From NCBI RefSeq assembly GCF_016126015.1, contig NZ_JAEFDB010000003.1:1-64000 (forward strand): a stretch of 64,000 nucleotides of DNA, given 5' to 3'. Every line of letters begins with the position of its first letter. The first letter of the stretch is position 1. Below, in pieces: positions 58,932-64,000 of this stretch. Under the pieces are notes generated by a model. It worked only from the letters and a program-made list of their open reading frames with translations. It made no database searches and was not told the origin of the DNA. Origin of the DNA: Capnocytophaga periodontitidis (GTDB lineage Bacteria; Bacteroidota; Bacteroidia; Flavobacteriales; Flavobacteriaceae). Both the position numbers and the translations under genes were made by a program.

Positions 58932-59522
58932 TTACAGTCTAAAAATATCTTCAGTTGATACATAGAGTTCAGGAAATTTAACTGATTGAACTATATCGCC
59001 TTCTACAATAGGAGGGAGGGCGCGATATTTGCCCTCTTCAAGAACAAACTGGGTAATCTCCTTGTCGATAGGGCGGACTACCCAATACTCCATCACCCCT
59101 GTTTCTTCATACAATTCATACTTATTGCGCATTTCCTTTTTAGTGTTGCCAGGAGATAGTATTTCAATAATTAGGTCGGGAGCTCCTAAACAACGCTTGT
59201 CGTTCTCTAACTTTTTAGGGTCGCACACCACACAGAGGTCGGGTTGTACCACACTGTCCTCCAAACCATTTTTATTTTTGAGTACCACATCAAAAGGAGC
59301 TGCAAAGAGCTGACAGGTTTTTCCTTTGAAATAATGATAAAGTTCTCCCGTTAAATTTCTTGCTATTTTTTGGTGTGAGATAGCAGGAGCAGGGCTCATT
59401 CTGAAAATTTTTCCTTTGAGAATTTCCAATCTTTCTTTTATTTCCCAAAGTACATAATCCGCATACGTATATACCCCATTTGCAAGGTCTAACTGATTGA
59501 TATTGTTGATTGTTGTACTCAT
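58932..59522 (-). CDS. Uma2-family PD-(D/E)XK nuclease-like protein
   Basis: 196 aa. Core motifs: VQPDLCVVCDPKK (Asp), PDLIIEILSPGNTKKEMRNKYELYEETG (Glu-x and Lys), then YWVVRPIDKEI. The family is very common in bacteria and its role is unknown. Promoter box TATCTTTG on the minus strand at 59553-59560. Confidence 0.92.
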   Translation of the reverse strand: MSTTINNINQLDLANGVYTYADYVLWEIKERLEILKGKIFRMSPAPAISHQKIARNLTGELYHYFKGKTCQLFAAPFDVVLKNKNGLEDSVVQPDLCVVCDPKKLENDKRCLGAPDLIIEILSPGNTKKEMRNKYELYEETGVMEYWVVRPIDKEITQFVLEEGKYRALPPIVEGDIVQSVKFPELYVSTEDIFRL

Positions 59523-59552
59523 AGTTAACTAATTTTAAACGATTGTCAAGGG

Positions 59553-59560
59553 CAAAGATA
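59553..59560 (-). promoter_or_regulatory. Promoter box of the Uma2 gene
   Basis: TATCTTTG preceded by TTGCCAATTATTTTA, the recurrent promoter string. Confidence 0.55.
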
Positions 59561-59577
59561 TAAAATAATTGGCAATA

Positions 59578-59660
59578 AAAAAACTCCCCTCGCTAAGACT
59601 GATTGCAAGAGGAGATTAAAGGGTGATCTATAAGGGAGTCTCTACAAAAAAAACTCAAAA
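59578..59660 (-). terminator. Terminator of the DUF1877 gene
   Basis: On the minus strand a hairpin of CTCC..GGAG with ACTCCC/GGGAGT outer arms ends in GGGGAGTTTTTTT. Imperfect stem. Confidence 0.5.
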
Positions 59661-59661
59661 A

Positions 59662-60192
59662 TTAGGATAATCTGAAGCTAATAACAGCATTACCACTTTT
59701 AGCTGTTGCCATATAGAATTCTTTTACTTTCTCGTATTCCTGCATCATATAGTCAAAAACTCTTTCTACGTCTGTTTCAGGGTCTACTTCTGTGTCTTCC
59801 TCTTCTAATAAAGGAAAAGCATTTGCACATTCCATACTGTCAGCGTCAAAATTTTTTCTTAATTCTTGTTCTGTTATATTGGCTAATTTAGCACTGAGTT
59901 CCTTTACCTCATCAGGAGTAAGGTATTCATAATACCAATTAGAGTAATCTCCTGTTAAGTCTTCTCCTAAAAACACACCGCTATGAAAGATTTTATGAAT
60001 AATGTCTTTTGAACGAAGAATAGGTTTATAACTTACAATCATACGTTCTATATCTTCCCAAGCATTGGTGTAAATATAAGAATAATCTTCTTTTGAAAAA
60101 CCAAGTTTCCACTCTCTGAACCAACAAGGTTCTTTTAGCATTTCTTCAAAATCTTCTTTTGGTATGCTAACTAATTCTATATAACAACTCAT
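59662..60192 (-). CDS. DUF1877-family protein
   Basis: 176 aa, acidic. Typical features: MSCYIELVSIPKEDFEEML at the start, IHKIFHSGVFLGEDL (the GxxL-type core) and WYYEYLTPDEVKELSAKLA. DUF1877/YfbM proteins are of unknown function. Promoter box at 60214-60221 (minus). Confidence 0.82.
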   Translation of the reverse strand: MSCYIELVSIPKEDFEEMLKEPCWFREWKLGFSKEDYSYIYTNAWEDIERMIVSYKPILRSKDIIHKIFHSGVFLGEDLTGDYSNWYYEYLTPDEVKELSAKLANITEQELRKNFDADSMECANAFPLLEEEDTEVDPETDVERVFDYMMQEYEKVKEFYMATAKSGNAVISFRLS

Positions 60193-60213
60193 AAGTAAGT
60201 GATTTTAATAAGA

Positions 60214-60221
60214 CAAAGATA
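60214..60221 (-). promoter_or_regulatory. Promoter box of the DUF1877 gene
   Basis: TATCTTTG after TTGCTTATTATTTTA on the minus strand. Confidence 0.5.
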
Positions 60222-60256
60222 TAAAATAATAAGCAATTTGCTAATTTTCTTATTTG

Positions 60257-61078
60257 TTAATTTTTCTGATAGAACCGCACCCAGTCCACGTACATTCTTA
60301 TTGGCTTGGTAAAAGGTTTTACTTCACCTACCCAACTACCGCCTAATTGCATATCAATGCGCAACATATAGGGGTGGTTAAAAGGAAATTGTCCTTCACT
60401 TTCTTTCTCGGGCACGCGGGCATAACTGAAAGTTTGTTTGCCATTTACATAAAAACGCACCTCATCGGTGTCGAGTTCTACGGCATAAATGTTGTAATCA
60501 TTGGGGTTGATAGGGGCAGTAGCGGTGCTTTTAGGCGTGCGCTTAGATTTGTCTTTTTTGCCTTCTTGAGTGTAAGTGGAATGTACCGAATGGTGTACAA
60601 AAGGCTCGTAGTTGAGTCGTTCTACAATATCTATCTCACCACCCGTAGGCCAAGGAGCATCGGGTACCATCCACAGAGAGGGCCAAGCACCTTGATGAGC
60701 TTCGAGCTTGCAACGGATTTCTAAACGCCCGTTTTGAAAATATTTCTTTCCTTGGCTAGTTATCCCTCCCGTAATGTAAGGAGTCTTGTGCTTAGCTGGG
60801 TCTGTTCTGGGTTTGCCCAAGAGAATAAGATTGCCATCCTTTATCTCAAACAGACTGGGGTCGTGATTCATTGTTTTGCACCAATCGGCAGTGGAAGTAG
60901 GACAACCCCATATTTTAGACCATATACCAGTAGCAAAGATATCGTCGCGGTTGAACTCGTCGTGCCAAACTAATTTCCATCCCTCTTTTTCTATGCCAGA
61001 AGAGTCATCTTCTTTTTGTTCTTGAGAACAGCCTACAATGATGCTCCAAATGCATAAAATAATAAAAGTTTTTCTCAT
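60257..61078 (-). CDS. Glycoside hydrolase family 16 lipoprotein (laminarinase/beta-glucanase-like)
   Basis: 273 aa. Lipoprotein signal (MRKTFIILCIWSIIVGC) followed by a GH16 jelly roll; the catalytic ExDxxE motif is in TGGEIDIVERLNYEP (about 147-161), preceded by GAWPSLWMVPDAPWP. Cleaves beta-1,3(4)-glucans or galactans. No SusCD, sulfatase or other glycosidase is adjacent, so the substrate is unclear. Cell-surface or outer-membrane location is inferred. Confidence 0.93.
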   Translation of the reverse strand: MRKTFIILCIWSIIVGCSQEQKEDDSSGIEKEGWKLVWHDEFNRDDIFATGIWSKIWGCPTSTADWCKTMNHDPSLFEIKDGNLILLGKPRTDPAKHKTPYITGGITSQGKKYFQNGRLEIRCKLEAHQGAWPSLWMVPDAPWPTGGEIDIVERLNYEPFVHHSVHSTYTQEGKKDKSKRTPKSTATAPINPNDYNIYAVELDTDEVRFYVNGKQTFSYARVPEKESEGQFPFNHPYMLRIDMQLGGSWVGEVKPFTKPIRMYVDWVRFYQKN

Positions 61079-61110
61079 AATATTGTATTGTTTTTAAGTT
61101 ATTCTAAATG

Positions 61111-61140
61111 CAAAGGTAGTGATAATTCGATAATTAGCAA
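61111..61140 (-). promoter_or_regulatory. Promoter of the GH16 gene
   Basis: Minus strand TACCTTTG (61111-61118), TTG (61138-61140), spacer 19 nt. Confidence 0.7.
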
Positions 61141-61158
61141 ATTAGTAAATTAGCGAAT

Positions 61159-61189
61159 TTGCATATTAGGCAATTAAGTATTACTTTTG
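61159..61189 (+). promoter_or_regulatory. Promoter of the coiled-coil lipoprotein
   Basis: TTG (61159-61161)-N20-TACTTTTG (61182-61189), 27 nt before the ATG. Confidence 0.65.
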
Positions 61190-61216
61190 CAGCATTAAAA
61201 TATTAATAATATAATT

Positions 61217-61636
61217 ATGAAAAAAGTACTTTTAATGGGAGTGTTAGCTTCCTTTATGTTAGCGGGTTGTGGTACAGCTAAATCACCAGAGATGAAACGC
61301 TTGGAAAAACAACAACAAGCCTTGAAACTCAATACCGAGCTCAACGAATTGCAAATGAAACTCACACAAGAGCAAACCAATAATCAGTCGTTGCAAACTG
61401 AGGCTACACAAGCTAATGAAGAAGCTACCAATCGTACGGATGCTTTTAGTGATGCCAACTCGGCTTCGGCAAGTGCTAAAAAAGCGAACAAAGCTGAAAA
61501 GGCTTTGCGCAAGGCTAGTAAAGCTAATAAGCAATTAGCAAAAAGTAATCGCCGTATTGAGAAATTGCAAAAAGACATCACTAAATTGCAAGAAAAGATA
61601 ACTAAACTAAATGCTGAAGTAGAATTTAGCAAATAG
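61217..61636 (+). CDS. Coiled-coil lipoprotein
   Basis: 139 aa. Lipobox at MKKVLLMGVLASFMLAGCGT (Cys about 18), then one long coiled coil, rich in K/E/Q/A (KRLEKQQQALKLNTELNELQ; KLQKDITKLQEKITKLNAEV). Resembles Lpp/OmpA-linker-like structural lipoproteins. Not assigned to a family. Own promoter and terminator. Confidence 0.82.
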   Translation: MKKVLLMGVLASFMLAGCGTAKSPEMKRLEKQQQALKLNTELNELQMKLTQEQTNNQSLQTEATQANEEATNRTDAFSDANSASASAKKANKAEKALRKASKANKQLAKSNRRIEKLQKDITKLQEKITKLNAEVEFSK

Positions 61637-61657
61637 ATACAAGTTAGATGTTTTATT

Positions 61658-61697
61658 AAAAAATCCTTGTATGGTATATACCACACAAGGATTTTTA
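61658..61697. terminator. Bidirectional terminator
   Basis: Stem AAAAATCCTTGTATGGTA / TACCACACAAGGATTTTT between the lipoprotein gene and the convergent aldo/keto reductase gene. One mismatch in the stem. Confidence 0.85.
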
Positions 61698-61703
61698 TTT
61701 ATT

Positions 61704-61720
61704 GCTTGTCGTGCTACGAC
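61704..61720. repeat. 17-nt repeat, copy A
   Basis: GCTTGTCGTGCTACGAC, exactly repeated at 62731-62747. Each copy follows a terminator and abuts a minus-strand gene's stop. Confidence 0.7.
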
Positions 61721-62563
61721 CTAATTACCATATTGTAGTATCATCTCTACAAAAGCAGGATCTCTGTGAGAAAAGAATAGCGTTTGCTGGGTGTCGAGAG
61801 CGGCTATTTGGCTCATATCCTCTGCTGAGAGTTGGAAGTCAAATACATTAAAGTTCTGTTCCATACGCTCTTTGCGCACCGACTTAGGAATGCAGATAAT
61901 ATCGCGTTGTAATAGGTAGCGCAAGGCTACTTGGGCAGCACTTTTGTGATACTTTTCACCAATAATATTGAGCGTAGGATTGGCAAAGAAATCGTTTTTA
62001 CCTTCTGCAAAAGGTCCCCACGACATTAGCTTGGTATCGTATTTCTTCATTAGTTCTTGGAGGGCTTGCTGTTGGTGGAATACGTGTGTTTCCATTTGGT
62101 TTACAGCAGGTTTTATCTCAGCGTGATATGCCAAATCGAGGTATCTATCGGCATAGAAGTTGCTCACCCCAATAGCGCGCACTTTGCCCTCTTTGTAGGC
62201 TTCTTCCATAGCGCGATAAGAGCCATAATAGTCGCCAAAAGGTTGGTGAATGAGCAAGAGGTCTATATAATCAGTTTGTAGTTTGCGCAAAGAGGTTTCG
62301 ATAGAGGTTTTTGCCTTTTCATAACCAGCATTGCTTACCCACACTTTGGTAACAATAAAGAACTCTTTGCGGTCAATACCACTTTTTTTAATAGCATTGC
62401 CTACACCTTCTTCATTGCGATAGATTTGGGCAGTATCAATCATTCGGTAGCCTACCGAAATAGCATCGCTTACGCAACGCTCACATTCTTTAGGGTCTAC
62501 TTGGTATACACCATAGCCCAAGAGGGGCATTTGTACTCCGTTGTTCAATTGGATGTTTTTCAT
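61721..62563 (-). CDS. Aldo/keto reductase
   Basis: 280 aa TIM barrel. Catalytic tetrad visible: Asp in GYRMIDTAQIYRNEEG (about 43), Tyr in the same stretch, Lys in FIVTKVWV (about 72) and His in LLIHQPFGDYYG (about 105). NADPH-binding end: ICIPKSVRKERMEQN. Reduces carbonyls such as methylglyoxal. Own promoter (62596). Confidence 0.95.
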   Translation of the reverse strand: MKNIQLNNGVQMPLLGYGVYQVDPKECERCVSDAISVGYRMIDTAQIYRNEEGVGNAIKKSGIDRKEFFIVTKVWVSNAGYEKAKTSIETSLRKLQTDYIDLLLIHQPFGDYYGSYRAMEEAYKEGKVRAIGVSNFYADRYLDLAYHAEIKPAVNQMETHVFHQQQALQELMKKYDTKLMSWGPFAEGKNDFFANPTLNIIGEKYHKSAAQVALRYLLQRDIICIPKSVRKERMEQNFNVFDFQLSAEDMSQIAALDTQQTLFFSHRDPAFVEMILQYGN

Positions 62564-62595
62564 TTGTAATTCTTATTTTTAGTTTTTAGACCCTG

Positions 62596-62603
62596 CAAAG
62601 ATA
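62596..62603 (-). promoter_or_regulatory. Promoter box of the aldo/keto reductase
   Basis: TATCTTTG on the minus strand, 33 nt before the start. Confidence 0.55.
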
Positions 62604-62688
62604 CAGATATTTTTCATTTCTCCACTACCTCTCTCGTTTTGTATAAAAACATTTAGGGGTAAGTCCGAGTGAATTTTATCAGTAATAA

Positions 62689-62726
62689 TAAAATCCCTAT
62701 GTGGTATGCCACATACGGATTTTATT
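62689..62726. terminator. Terminator of the LuxR gene
   Basis: AAAATCCCTATGTGG / CCACATACGGATTTT, one mismatch, T runs on both sides. Confidence 0.8.
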
Positions 62727-62730
62727 TATA

Positions 62731-62770
62731 GCTTGTCGTGCTACGACTCGTGTTACGACTCGTGCTACTA
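62731..62770. repeat. 17-nt repeat, copy B, with ACGACTCGTG tandem units
   Basis: GCTTGTCGTGCTACGAC as in copy A, followed by TCGTGTTACGACTCGTGCTA, i.e. about three 12-nt units, up to the LuxR gene stop. Confidence 0.65.
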
Positions 62771-63421
62771 CCTTATAGCTTCAATCATATTATCTACTTG
62801 TAGTTTTTCGAGGATATTTTGGCGGTGGCGGTTTACAGTATGTACACTGATATTCAGTTTTTCGGAGATTTCTTTGCTGAACATTCCTTCTTTGGCAAGG
62901 GCGAGAATTTCTCTCTCACGAGGGGTGAGTAGTGCATCGGTAGCAGTTTCGATAGCAAAAGGTACAATCTCATCGGTAAGGCAGTTTTTTATTTGAAAAC
63001 GGACAGAAGTATTGGCTGATTGCTCGGGAGCGAGGTCTATGATGCCCATCCCCAAAAAATTATCGTCTTTGAATGCCAATATACGCATTTGGTAAATCAT
63101 TCGTACATACTTTCCTCTATCCAAGACTCTCATTTCATAGATGTATTTGTAAGTCAGCTTTTCTTCCTTGGGGAGCGTGTCCAAAAACTCCCATACTTTT
63201 TTATCAATTCGTCTTACCACTTTTAAATCATCAGGATGCACCAATTTTTCAATATTGAGCTCATCAGATGCTTGAATATCTTCGGTTACATATTCAGTTA
63301 CATAATAGTAATGACCGAATCTATCTAACAGAAAAACAGCAAAACTACCTGCTTGTTCTAAGATTTTTAAGTGTGGAATGTATTCCTGTGCTATTTCCTC
63401 TATGCTTTTATCGGTTGTCAT
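62768..63421 (-). CDS. LuxR-family transcriptional regulator with PAS-like sensor
   Basis: 217 aa. Residues about 20-140 look like a PAS domain (FAVFLLDRFGHYYYVTEYV, then GKYVRMIYQMRILAFKDDNF); the C-terminal HTH_LuxR is LLTPREREILALAKEGMFSK..ISEKLNISVHTVNRHRQNI. No receiver domain. Signal unknown. Overlapping promoters with the divergent CPBP gene. Confidence 0.92.
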   Translation of the reverse strand: MTTDKSIEEIAQEYIPHLKILEQAGSFAVFLLDRFGHYYYVTEYVTEDIQASDELNIEKLVHPDDLKVVRRIDKKVWEFLDTLPKEEKLTYKYIYEMRVLDRGKYVRMIYQMRILAFKDDNFLGMGIIDLAPEQSANTSVRFQIKNCLTDEIVPFAIETATDALLTPREREILALAKEGMFSKEISEKLNISVHTVNRHRQNILEKLQVDNMIEAIR

Positions 63422-63446
63422 CTTTAAAAATGGTTATTATTCAGTA

Positions 63447-63488
63447 TTGTGTAGTGATGCGCACCGCCGTAATTTTGCGCCAAAGATA
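63447..63488. promoter_or_regulatory. Overlapping divergent promoters
   Basis: Plus strand TTG (63447-63449)-N20-TAATTTTG (63470-63477) for the CPBP gene; minus strand TATCTTTG (63481-63488) for the LuxR gene. They lie 3 nt apart, so occupancy should be mutually exclusive. Confidence 0.65.
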
Positions 63489-63506
63489 ATCAAATATTTT
63501 TAAAAG

Positions 63507-64000
63507 ATGAAGAATCAAACACGAACCATTAGGAATTTATGTATTTTTATTTTCGTAGCCCTCAGTTGTGGCTGGATAGGGGTGTGGGTAGATTCGCTTA
63601 CGGGGGAAACGACAGGCGATTTCAGCGATACTAATAATGGTACTAGCGGAATGGGTATTTTTATAGTGGCTCCCCTGCTTACTTCGCTCTTGTTGCGCAC
63701 CTTTATGGGCGATGGTTGGCGCGATGCAGGATTGCGTCCGCTTATTAAGAAAAAACTGCGTTGGTATGGGGTGGCAACCCTTATTTACCCTGCGGTGATT
63801 GCCGCTACCCTGCTTATAGGCGAGTTGTTAGGCTGGCTAAAAGTGCAAATCCGGTGGACGGACTATTTTGCGGGCTTTGGTATTTTTGTGTTAGCGGAAT
63901 TTGTAAAGAATTTCTTTGAAGAATCGGCGTGGCGGGGGTATCTTACGGCTCGTTTGCTCAGTTTGCATATTAAAGACGTGTGGCTTTACCTCATTGTGGG
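63507..64000 (+). CDS. CPBP-family intramembrane protease (partial, cut by window end)
   Basis: 164 codons read through without a stop. Starts MKNQTRTIRNLCIFIFVALS with several membrane segments (IFIVAPLLTSLLL, LIYPAVIAATLLIGELL). The first CPBP motif, EExxWRGY, is present as FFEESAWRGYLTARL (Glu-Glu and Arg); the later His motifs lie beyond the window. Members process proteins in or near the membrane; the role here is unknown. Confidence 0.85.
   Translation, partial: MKNQTRTIRNLCIFIFVALSCGWIGVWVDSLTGETTGDFSDTNNGTSGMGIFIVAPLLTSLLLRTFMGDGWRDAGLRPLIKKKLRWYGVATLIYPAVIAATLLIGELLGWLKVQIRWTDYFAGFGIFVLAEFVKNFFEESAWRGYLTARLLSLHIKDVWLYLIV

Noticed and set aside
62706-62996. Plus-strand frame opposite the LuxR gene
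   Set aside because: It starts within a terminator and repeat units and is antisense to a clear regulator.
1-64000. tRNA or rRNA genes
   Set aside because: No cloverleaf or conserved rRNA sequence was noticed in the intergenic regions; a tRNAscan-type search could still find one that I missed.

Overview
The window reads as chromosomal DNA of a Bacteroidota (Bacteroidetes) bacterium, most likely a Flavobacteriaceae member such as Capnocytophaga (genus is inference). Reasons: nearly every transcription unit is preceded by the phylum-specific promoter TTG-N19/21-TAnnTTTG, usually TATCTTTG or TACCTTTG; there is a TonB receptor with a carboxypeptidase-regulatory domain, a partial dialkylresorcinol/flexirubin pigment operon, and moderately AT-rich DNA. 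No rRNA, tRNA, CRISPR array or insertion sequence was recognised.

Layout. 1-9.1 kb, plus strand: a stand-alone tyrosine recombinase, pheT with its own terminator, and a three-gene outer-membrane operon (TonB receptor, DUF4876-type lipoprotein, DUF6850-like barrel). 9.1-12.6 kb: a small GNAT toxin-antitoxin-like pair with a decayed fragment of itself upstream, glnS and a four-helix-bundle protein. 12.6-19.2 kb: an operon with ACP, acyltransferase, DarA, DarB, two hotdog dehydratases and a small protein, interrupted between DarA and DarB by a GmrSD-like DUF262/DUF1524 nuclease and a 77-aa protein. 19.2-23.4 kb, minus strand: a McrB-like coiled-coil AAA GTPase and a DUF2357/PD-(D/E)XK partner (CoCoNuT-like). 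23.5-26.2 kb: HdeD-like, metallo-beta-lactamase and bile-acid-symporter-family genes.

26.3-32.1 kb is an unstable stretch: a truncated, stop-containing copy of an endonuclease III-like gene beside a frameshifted copy of a DUF3601-like gene, several orphan hypotheticals, the intact originals, and an in-frame fusion of the DUF3601-like domain to a ketopantoate-reductase-like protein that still carries a promoter-like box at the junction. 32.1-40.1 kb is an accessory redox/regulatory island: three flavodoxin-fold NAD(P)H oxidoreductases, two HxlR regulators, a MarR, an AraC, SnoaL, VOC and EVE proteins, separated by look-alike strong terminators. 40.1-50.6 kb, minus strand: UvrA2, YjbR-like, exonuclease, hydrolase, quinone oxidoreductase, an osmoprotectant ABC transporter with fused permease and binding protein, and a Crp/Fnr regulator.

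50.6-64 kb: a CPA1 Na+/H+ antiporter, an envelope operon (cytochrome c-prime-like, an overlooked 58-aa membrane protein, an outer-membrane protein, a SIMPL protein), AraC, a multiply frameshifted pseudogene, a MerR/SDR divergent locus with an AlkZ-like glycosylase, Uma2 and DUF1877 proteins, a GH16 lipoprotein, a coiled-coil lipoprotein, an aldo/keto reductase, a LuxR regulator, and the start of a CPBP membrane protease running off the end.
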